Shown here: piece by piece, positions 50,001-64,000 of the stretch
How the letters are laid out: every line of letters begins with the position of its first letter
How positions within the stretch are numbered: the stretch's first letter is position 1
Source: Auanema rhodensis
Lineage: Eukaryota > Nematoda > Chromadorea > Rhabditida > Rhabditidae
Length of the DNA: 64,000 nt
Direction of reading: 5' to 3'
Assembly: GCA_964057225.1 (NCBI GenBank)
Contig: OZ059899.1
Location: 11,532,001 to 11,596,000 of the forward strand
Notes under the pieces: model-generated
What the model was told of the DNA's origin: nothing
The model's input: the letters and a program-made list of their open reading frames with translations, nothing else
Databases searched by the model: none
Position numbers and translations under genes: made by a program

Positions 50001-51177
50001 ACTTATTTTTAAACAACTTTTTCTAGAATAGCCTAGGAGATTTGGAATTGCTGGCTGTCCTTTTTGGAGCTTTAATACATGATTATGAACACACGGGACA
50101 TACAAATAATTTCCATATTCAATCTGGGTATATTTAATTTCTTTAATTTTATTAATTTGTTATTAACTATTTCAGATCAAATTTTGCTTTATTGTATAAT
50201 GATCGCAGCGTACTTGAAAATCATCATGTCTCATCTTGTTTCCGATTAATGAAAGATGACGACAAAAATATTTTTGCTCATTTAACACGTGATGAATTCA
50301 GGTATTCATTCACTGATTATATCATATAAATTAAATTTATAACTAATATTTTCTAGAGAACTTCGTAATATGGTCATAGAAATTGTATTGGCGACTGATA
50401 TGTCAACGCATTTTGTGCAAATCAAAACTATGAAGAATATGCTGAGTTTGCCTGAAGGGTATTCAATTAATTATTTAATATTATATCATATAAATTATAT
50501 TTAAGAATTGATAAAAACAAGGCTTTATGTTTGATTGTTCATGCTTGTGATATATCACATCCATCTAAGCCATGGCAGTTGCATGAACGTTGGACTGAAG
50601 GAGTTTTAGAAGAATTCTTCAGACAGGGTGACCTGGAGTCATCTATGGGCTTACCATATTCACCTCTATGTGATCGACATACTGTACATGTAGCTGATAG
50701 TCAAATTGGCTTTATCGACTTCATTGTCGAGCCAACGATGGTCGTTTGCGGAGAACTTTTAACGAAAATGGTTGAACCTCTTGTATCATTGCCTCCTTCT
50801 GACTCACTCTTTCCTCCAAATGGAGATCAGAATGAAAGTACAAGTCCAAGCAATGCTTTATCACCTCTGCCAGATATGTAAGAATGCTCACGAACTTCTT
50901 CAAAAACTTCAAGTTCAACTTCATTTCAGGCGTAACTCATCAACAACACCCAACTCAATACGCAGGCTTCCTTTGAATTATTGCGGTAAATTAGAAATTC
51001 CAACACCATGGATGAAGTTTTTACATGAAAATAAAGCAAATTGGAAAGACCGAGCAGCAAAAGGTAGCCCATAAATAGCATAATTAAGTCATTCTTTCTA
51101 TAATTTAAGAAGAAGAAGAACGAAAAAAACAAGAAAGTAAAGAAAATGGAGAAGTTAAAGCCAATGGAGATAAGTAG
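42318..51177 (+). CDS. pde-1: PDE1-type Ca2+/calmodulin-dependent cyclic nucleotide phosphodiesterase
   Basis: PDE1 enzymes hydrolyse cAMP/cGMP and are activated by calmodulin. Fourteen exons (42318-42480, 46461-46566, 48329-48442, 48531-48591, 48641-48753, 49369-49432, 49671-49787, 49837-49977, 50027-50127, 50176-50301, 50357-50458, 50506-50877, 50930-51063, 51110-51177) join in frame to 593 aa. After a Ser-rich N-terminus come LRYILHQLNSGQLPLEDLKR and NIEYAALVLETAYMDETR. The HD-type catalytic domain has HNVIHAADVTQSSHF, the metal-site HDYEHTGHTNNFHI, LLYNDRSVLENHHVS, ACDISHPSKPWQLHERW and LPYSPLCDRHTVHVADSQIG. The C-terminus is acidic/lysine-rich. Intron 1 is 4 kb. Intron 6 uses a GC-AG splice pair (GCAAGT at 49433). 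Upstream alternative first exons are possible. Confidence 0.94.
43671..43740. repeat. (GA)n microsatellite with CAGA end
   Basis: Interrupted GA units ending in ACAGACAGACAG. Purines are on the plus strand. Confidence 0.9.
44368..44415. repeat. (GA)n with CAGA end
   Basis: GA units followed by GACAGACAGACAGAG, the same compound structure as at 43671. Confidence 0.9.
45310..45381. repeat. (GA)n microsatellite, about 70 bp
   Basis: About 33 nearly perfect GA units within a wider purine-rich stretch 45240-45425. Confidence 0.95.
46978..47059. repeat. (GA)n microsatellite, interrupted
   Basis: GA units with GGA and AAAGA interruptions, in the second PDE1 intron. Confidence 0.9.
49433..49670 (+). 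other. GC-AG intron of PDE1 with a structured insert
   Basis: The exon upstream ends ...DLLR and the next begins DVNTWSFD; only a cut at GCAAGT (49433) keeps the frame, with acceptor TTTTAG at 49670. Canonical GT sites nearby shift the frame. Inside, 49505-49640 is GC-richer than the rest and has an inverted repeat AAGCCTA/TAGGCTT (49553-49559 and 49571-49577, 11-nt loop) plus several AAGCT/CTTAAG copies. Confidence 0.7.
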
Positions 51178-53510
51178 TTGAATATGTGTGATAATCTTAT
51201 TCATTGGTCTCATATTTTCAATTATTTCTTTAATGTGATAAAAAACATAAAAGATGAGATATAAGACGTATTTTAAAATTTTTTTTTCCATTTGATCTTC
51301 CCTTCTGATGAGTATTCTTGCTTAATTCAATTGTTTTTATTAAGATTTGACTTAGTTATATGATATATACATATAATATTATTAATACAAAATATGTACA
51401 TGTAAACAACAACAACAACAACAACATCATTCTAGCAATATGTTTATGTATGTTTATGTCTGTTACAACTTATTTCTCTATTGAAATATGAAGATTTTTT
51501 CTTAGATTTTTCATTTTTAAAATAAAACAAAACTGTATTTCTTCTAATTTTTCTTTTTTTTTGATTTATTTCTCTCAATAATTCATATATTAGTTTAAAG
51601 ATTTTTTTAATATTTGAAGCTAATCAATAAGGTTTAAACAAAAATTAAAATAGGAAAGAGTTTTCTAATCTTCAATACAACTGTTTTTAAAAAAAAAACA
51701 TTCTGGTGTTTCAATATTGTACATAATAAATATTAATTATAATACTATTTATATAAATATATATTTATAAATAAAAATAAAGAGAAAATGAGTACAAAGA
51801 GACATTTTTGTTTTTGTTTCCTTAATTTTAAACAGAAAAATACTTCAATTACATATCAAGGTTTCGTTGTTTTCCCCTTTTGAATATAAAAAAAAAGAAA
51901 GAAAAACATCTACAAATTGTTGTATTGATTATAAAATTATTTGATTAGATACTGTAGAATCTTTGAAAAGTTTTTAAATAATTTTCAATCAAAAAATTTG
52001 AAAAAAAAAACAGTTTAATCTTCTTTATTTTCAAATATTATGATTTGATTTTGGTATAACTAACTAACTAACTAAATAAATAAATGTTGAATAGAAGACA
52101 ATTTTGAAATAACTTAGTTTTTGAGAAATGAATAGTCTAATTTTCTATAAAACTGCAGCATTTTTTCCATATAATTATGTATCTATTCAAATATTTTAAC
52201 TTATATGTGTATGTACATATATATATATAACCAAAATATCTACTAACTATTTTGACAACATGTCATAGAATATAGTTAACTGACTAACTAACTGACTAAC
52301 TAATAGATAATTTCTATATTATCCATATCTTCTGAAAAGTTATTGAGGATGAATATCCAGTACTCATGTGTGTGTGTGTGTCTACAATCATTTCGTATCG
52401 TCTATGTCTTCTTCTTAACTCATTGAGATTCATTACGAATTTTAAAAATTAATTTGAAAAGCGATGGTCCCTTTAGATCGTGTTTTTGCTATTATAAGTC
52501 TTGATGCTAGTCAATTAATTCGAAATAAAATGAATAAAATCTCTGATGAGTACAGATTAGCCCGAAATGTTTAATGAGAAAAGTGTAACTTGAACTCAAT
52601 ATAGATAATGTCCCGAGAGGAAACAAGTTCTGATTCAGATAATTTTCATCTTCTTCCTCGTTTTTCTTGAAATCTTAGGTTAGCATTTCACTTTCCTTTC
52701 TTTTTTATCTTGAAACTTAAAAAAATAATCTCATAATAGCAGCATATTCAGCATAAGTTGGTTAGGTTATTTAAGATTGAACTATGATGTGTCTGTAGAT
52801 CAGTGAAATCGAAGATTAACATGTATATTGAAAACTCTGGAAAATCTGAATTATTTCTCTGTTTAAAACCAATTTTATAAATTATTATTAAATTGAAATG
52901 AAAAAAGACAGATTTTGATCTTCGAAGTATGTTGAACTGGGATTTGAAAAACTCTGACTTGATGATGATGAAGGTCAATTTGAAACACTAGCAACCGTTG
53001 ACAGTTACATCTGTTCTTCAAACTATAGAATAGACAACCTGAGTGTCATTCACTCTCAAATCGTTCACAGTTTTGCCGAGATTGACAGAGATAGAAAGGG
53101 AGAGGAAGAGGATGAAAACGAATGATGAGAATTGAAGAAATGAAAGCTCAAAGCAAAATGCAAATCAGATTCTACTGTCATCATAGCAAAAGCTGGATGA
53201 TTCATTTCCATTTGTCATTTTATGGCCAACGAGATAGGTTGATTTCCAGCAATATGTCTCGAAATTTAGGAAAACGCCAATTGAAAGCCCATTCATTGTC
53301 TTGTTGAACAGAGAAAAGCAGAATCCTCAATTAAACGTCTTTGACATTTACACACACAATTCTCTTCTAGAAGAATAGTAGGACAGCTGAAAAATAGATT
53401 TGAATGACACAAATCTTATCTGAACCTTACTGCTTGTACTGTACAAGGAAAAGATTTCTTTTGAATGCTTTTATTGCTCGCCATCATTAATTCAACCTAA
53501 AGGGGAAATA

Positions 53511-53525
53511 AAGAGAAAGAGAGAG

Positions 53526-53576
<51 letters not shown>

Positions 53577-53595
53577 AAGAGAGAGAGAGAGAGAG
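53511..53595. repeat. (GA)n microsatellite
   Basis: Two GA blocks separated by AAAAGGAAAG; purines on the plus strand. Confidence 0.95.
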
Positions 53596-55432
53596 GATAG
53601 GTGATCAATTGTGAGAAAGCGATTAATTACATAAAATGATTACATGTAGTACATTCTTTATTACATGTAATAATATATTCAAACACATCTTCTCACAAAA
53701 AATAAACCAAAAAACTCTTTTCTTCATCTGCTAATCTCCTGCATCATGTTTAAAGCATAAGTTGATGGATATACCTGCCATGCTCTTCGTTAATCTTACT
53801 ACACTTCATTTCCTTCTCTGATGTTACTACTTTTGCTTTAGTGGTTTGTGGTAGAACAAGAAATTAATTACTGAAACTAGGCTGTTCAAGCTTTTTAGGC
53901 TTTCTCTTTTGATACTATTCACGCGGTGATTCAATTTCATTCATTGTTGAGACCTCCATTAAAATCTGCAATCTTCTAAACTTACACTTGTTTCCCTTTA
54001 AACTATACGGTATAATTCTTTATTCCGAAAATAACAAAATTTAATTAAAAAATGAACAAAAGTAAAGTTAACTATATAAGGATAATGCTCACAATTCCCC
54101 CATAGTTTTATTGAACGAAACCGAGAATTATAAAAGAAGTGAACTTCTTCTTCATTTTCAAAATAATAAGATAATATCTGTAATTTTATGTTGTAAGTCT
54201 CAAGCTTTTTGATCTCAAACTCTACGTAAGCTCCAGCTTTTTAGATGATTTTATAACCAGCTGATCAAATACATATACCCATATCAGAAGCATATTATTC
54301 AAATATTGATATAATGACAATTTTTGACTTGAAGTATGTATATGAGAGTGGCAAGAGTAGGAGAGAAAGTCGGAAAATGAGAGACTTTTCCACCTATTAT
54401 TTGAAAAAACTCATCCATAACCTCCCTCGACAAGCATAAGTTGACTGTATCAATTACAACCTCCAACCTTTTCTTCTTTTACTACTTACAGTGTCCACCA
54501 CCCCTCTTCTTCCTACTTCTCCACATTAACATCATTCAATGGTACTCTTTCCCTCGTTTCAAGCTTGTGATCATAAAATTATTCCAGCATAATGCGGTAG
54601 AATCAAAAATATTCTCAGACCCAAAACCATAAACAGCTTGTTGTCAATCACGTACCACATCAATACAAGGTTAATTGCCTTTAGACGTTTCCCTTTTGCT
54701 ACATATAGCCAACACCTCCAGATACACTTGATGTCATAGATGATTTGAAAATGAGAAGAGAAAAGCGAAAAAACTGAAAGAAAAAATGAAAAAAAGAAAT
54801 TGAAATCGAATGTCTTTACTTGATGACTACATATAACTGTGAGATTATGTCCTTGCAACACCTATTATGTATGTTTCATGCAGAGTTCTTTATACTTCAG
54901 CATTTCTTCGTCCGTATCATCTTGGTCTCATTATTGCAATGAAATAACAAATTTATTTTTACAAAAACACATCTTCTTATTGAATATATTGTAAATTCAA
55001 TTGTATAGAAAACTGCGGATAAATAAAAAAAATTTTGAATTAACTTACTTTGAAATCTGTAGAATGTACATTCCACACACATAATTTCAATAAAAATTTA
55101 TAATAAACAACATGAGATAAAGATTGAATTGAAGGATCTTTGCAGATGAAGAAGAAGAAGAAGAAGAAGAAGAAGCAACAGCTTCAATTTGCTAGAATCT
55201 TTCTTTGAAAAGATTTCTTTTCTCATATCAAAACCATGCTCATCAATGGTTTTCATAGTATAAGTAAATCTACTTCAAACATTTTCTTTTTCAATTACAT
55301 CACTTCACATACAATCTCTCTTTTCCTCTCTTCCTTTCTCTCAATCTCTTAGGTTTCATTGCCCAACTTATTTCCATTCTCTTATGGCTTTCTATACTTT
55401 CATTATGATATTTGATGTCAAGAAAAAGAGAC

Positions 55433-55482
55433 AAAGAGAGAGAGAGAGAAAGAGAGAGTGATATAGAGAGAGAGAGAGAGTG
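55433..55482. repeat. (GA)n microsatellite, interrupted
   Basis: GA units interrupted by AAAG and TGATAT. Confidence 0.9.
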
Positions 55483-56242
55483 GGGAAAGTGAGACAAACG
55501 TCTTCATGATCTCATAGTCACTTTGTCTATCTTTCTATTCTCGGTCATATTGGATGATGTTTCTTCCGAAATGGCTTTCTGGCTGCTATCTCAGCATTTG
55601 GTATTGAAACTAACCTTAGAAGTAGGTCCTCTGATGTAAAATTTCATTAAACAAGGATCGTATTTCAGACTTTTCAGCTCACAAAATGAAAACTCACTTT
55701 GTGCCTTTCTTGGATTTCTCTTGAATGATGTTGTGTCTGTTAGTGTCTCTCTGTGTCTATTCCGTTATAATTTATAATAAAAAAATTTAAAAAAATGCTT
55801 CATCAAATACAATAAAAACTTATTAAAGTTTACAAAAATACGTCATCGAATTCTATAATTTGTATGATATGAGCGAGAAAAATGATCTAAACTGGAACAA
55901 AGAATTTCTGTATATCATGTTCCTTACTGCTTTGAAATGAAACATACAACATAATTTTCAAATAATTGTTGAAAGAAACACGTAATATCTACGACTAATA
56001 TATAATAATAATAATATTTTAAATAATTAATTATGTATTACAATGATGGCTTTTGTAATAATTGCACAACAAACTTAAGTTGTAGAAAAAGTTTATAAAG
56101 AGGTGAACATGAAAATGAAACAGATGATACGGAGGATCACACGGATATCAAGTGTTGGATGTACAAAGAGAACAGAACAACATACTTATTGAGATAACTG
56201 AGAGATTGAAAGAGTATTTTCAAATTAAAAAAAAGGAAAATA

Positions 56243-56244
<2 letters not shown>

Positions 56245-56286
<42 letters not shown>
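56245..56286. repeat. (GA)n microsatellite
   Basis: About 20 uninterrupted GA units. Confidence 0.95.
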
Positions 56287-56289
<3 letters not shown>

Positions 56290-56939
56290 GAATTCAAAGA
56301 AAACATTGAAAAGAAGAAGAAGGATTAGTACATCTTCACAACTCTTTGGAATATATTTGGAATGTTTTATGTCTCATCAGGAATAAAATGAAATAATATA
56401 TATATATATTAATATTATATAATGAGAAACACAAAAAAATGCAAATTCGGAGAAATGAAGGCATTTAAATACAATTTGAATAATTAAAATAGTTAAGAAG
56501 TATATAAATAAAAGTTTGAGATCAATATAAAACCATTAATGAGTTAAGATGTAAAGTTACTTCATTTTTGGGAGAATAAGGAAACAGAGATGGTATAGAT
56601 GGTTAAAGCTATATTTTCCTAATTTATAAGTAAATTTCTTGATACAAATAAAGATCAATGAGAACATTAATGAGAATAGCTATGATGTACTGTAGATGTT
56701 AAAGTTTTACTATCGAAGAACTTTCTTCATATTAAGTTGTTTTGGTCCCTCACACAAGTTTATGATTCAAGAGGCTTTTTTTTCTTTTTCTTCTTCTTCT
56801 TCTTCTGTGGTTAACTATCAAATGCTACTACCATATTTGAATATATATATATAAGAGTTGTATGAAAAAAATATTATATAAAAAGAAGAGAATTAAAGAA
56901 GAAAATACAAGAGAGTTTAGAGATAAAAAGACGGAGAAG

Positions 56940-57050
56940 ATCTCTGGGTGACCGGCTTTTTGCATCGGCAGATGGCCAAAGCAGGTGGTCATGCGCTACT
57001 TTGCATACCATGGCGGCCAATAGTATACAATCTCAGATGGTTACAGAGAG
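56940..57050. promoter_or_regulatory. High-complexity, GC-richer patch; candidate enhancer
   Basis: About 110 bp of balanced composition in an AT/GA-rich desert. It contains E-box cores CAGATG and CAGGTG, two TTTGCAT octamer-like motifs and GGCGGCCAATAG (CCAAT box). No open frame of note. Lies 1.6 kb beyond the 3' end of the MYT1-type gene. The regulatory role is inferred from motif density only. Confidence 0.3.
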
Positions 57051-57052
57051 AA

Positions 57053-57053
<1 letters not shown>

Positions 57054-57097
<44 letters not shown>
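57054..57097. repeat. (GA)n microsatellite
   Basis: About 20 GA units directly following the high-complexity patch at 56940-57050. Confidence 0.95.
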
Positions 57098-57100
<3 letters not shown>

Positions 57101-58325
57101 TTTTAAAGCGAAAATGAACAAGAAGACAACGACGATGACGACGACATGGATGACGATGAAGAGCGATAGGTGATGGATCAAAAGGATTTGTTACATACTG
57201 TTCACTGTTTTGCCTTTATTAACCAAAAGGAAAAATAGGTAATGACTTCAGATTACCAATCACATCATGATGATAGGTGATGGGAACTGCTGCTGTTGTT
57301 TGATATATTCAAATATAGTCAATGCAGATGTCAATCCATTTGTAGAAAGTTAAAGCCATCAAGTCTACTTTAAGGCTATCTGTGTCTTACATACGACAGA
57401 TGTTATTTGAATGGCAATCTCTTCAAAATCTACGCTATTTTCATATGTTATAGTAATCGTTATGGGAGTACTGTCGACACAATGACTTAAACTTTCTGTA
57501 ATTGAAAGTAGATTGAAGAGAGTGAGAAGGAAAGGGGAGAGAAAGAGAGAAGAATAGTAATGAGTAGAATATTAACAAAATACTTAAGAATGATGGGTAG
57601 CAGGTGTTATTTGCTACAGTAAAGAACTTTAAAGGAAAAAAGTTGGAGACAAAAGAACATAAGGTTGTATAGCTGTTATGTGTGTCTGTACGTGTGTGTG
57701 TGTGTGTGGGAGCTCATGTATGAGTATGAGATTCATACTTTGTTTCTATATGAAGTAGTAGTCCGATAGTTGACAGTATTACATAGTTTAAACATTCATC
57801 AGCATTTCTCATGATACGTTTGTTGAAGCAGAAGAAAGGGTTTCTGATTGAGAGAGAAGAAAGAGGGGAATAGGATGGGCAATAGGAATGGGAAGGGTTG
57901 AGAGAATACATAAAGTATATGAAAACCGTCTTCATCTTTAAACTACTCAATATGGTAACATCTGCAGAGACTAATAATTGGATTGCATGGCAGGACATCC
58001 AGCTGAGACTATTACAAAATACTTTAAGAGACAAGTTACCGCTAATGACCAAGTATAAGAAGTGCTTAGTAGAGGAAAATAGGAAATTAAGCTCAAGATT
58101 GAGATGATGATACATGTAGTTGATCCTCATCTGATCATATTGATAATGAAACTTAGAAAGTTAAAGAAGAAGAAGAAGATTAGTATAATAGTAAAGCAAC
58201 TTTACATCATCCTTCACAATAGAATATATGTAAATATATATTTAGATATATATAGTATATATATATGTAAAATGTACAATTCATCTCTACTTAATACAAG
58301 AAATAATAGAAAAAATGATTGAAAT

Positions 58326-58622
58326 TATCTTATTACTACTTGAAGAGCCGCTTATATGAGATACATAGATGCACTCGACACATGGCTAAACCGTATGGTC
58401 GGCTTATAGCCATGCACGATAAGAGACAGACGAGTTGACGACAACGACTACTATGACACTACAACGATGCTATGGATTACGGTAGTGTTCAGCAATAGCG
58501 TTGTACGTCAAATAGCTGAGTCTCATCAGATGAGCCACTCTATGGACCACTTGTGGACCCGCATTTTCCAATGTTTTAGAGAAAAGAGCTGATGCTAAAA
58601 GTGATTGAAAGATTTCAGTCAC
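58326..58622 (-). other. Probable 3'UTR of the MYT1-type gene
   Basis: About 300 bp downstream of the stop codon with much higher complexity than the AT-rich DNA beyond it, as expected for a transcribed, constrained 3'UTR. It includes a 13-bp palindrome-like CTCATCAGATGAG near 58526. No polyadenylation site was assigned. Confidence 0.35.

Positions 58623-64000
<5,378 letters not shown>

Larger units (their letters stand above)
51178..58622. other. Gene-poor convergent region between PDE1 and the MYT1-type gene
   Basis: 7.4 kb, AT-rich, with no gene I can support. It contains the 3'UTRs of both genes, several (GA)n tracts, TAAC/TGAC tandem groups near 52060-52085 and 52275-52305, and a high-complexity patch at 56940-57050. 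Open frames such as 57714-58130 on the minus strand have no family resemblance and low-complexity tails. Confidence 0.5.

Noticed and set aside
57714-58130. 138-codon minus-strand open frame
   Set aside because: Contains His-Thr/Ser-Pro low-complexity ends from GT and GA repeats, and no recognisable domain or splice structure.

Overview
This is nuclear DNA from an animal, almost certainly a nematode, and probably a rhabditid relative of Caenorhabditis. It is AT-rich. Most introns in the left half are 41-70 nt, with TTTCAG-like acceptors. Several start codons sit 0-4 nt downstream of an intron-type acceptor, as expected for spliced-leader trans-splicing. The proteins are eukaryotic housekeeping and neuronal families, and their gene content matches what I remember of C. 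elegans chromosomes III and I. I see no rRNA, tRNA, CRISPR array, transposon or viral sequence.

Left part (1-19.6 kb) is gene-dense, with about one gene per 2 kb. On the minus strand it holds the N-terminal half of ribonucleotide reductase R1 (cut by the window edge), an F-box protein, a 96-aa mitochondrial-looking membrane protein, and a FAM173/ATPSCKMT-type lysine methyltransferase. A complete intronless XPR1 phosphate exporter lies inside the first intron of the methyltransferase gene, on the same strand. Then come mitochondrial L12 (+), a type II membrane glycosyltransferase-like gene (+), parkin (+), Pescadillo (-), cytosolic ribosomal protein L9 (+) and an ALDH9A1-type dehydrogenase (-).

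Middle part (21.6-35.5 kb) holds stomatin-like 2 (-), FCF1 (+), a syntrophin (-), a new two-exon small ORF (+), inositol hexakisphosphate kinase (+), SLC35C2 (-) and RFWD3 (+). The neighbours stomatin/FCF1/syntrophin/IP6K are, as I recall, also neighbours on C. elegans chromosome I, while the left-hand genes are on chromosome III. The stretch 19.65-21.66 kb is therefore a candidate rearrangement point or assembly junction.

Right part (35.5-64 kb) is gene-poor and full of (CT/GA)n, (TA)n and other microsatellites. It carries two developmental or neuronal genes with long introns: a PDE1 calcium/calmodulin-type phosphodiesterase (+, 42.3-51.2 kb) and a MYT1-family CCHC zinc-finger factor (-, 58.6 kb to beyond the window). 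Each contains one GC-AG intron with a perfect GCAAGT donor.

I built exon models by hand and checked reading phase across every junction for the F-box gene, the small mitochondrial gene, FAM173, L12, the glycosyltransferase, parkin, Pescadillo, L9, ALDH9, syntrophin, PDE1 and the visible part of the MYT1-type gene. All close in frame. FCF1 does not: it has one extra T in a T-run. Gene identities come from recognising protein families by eye; no database search was possible.
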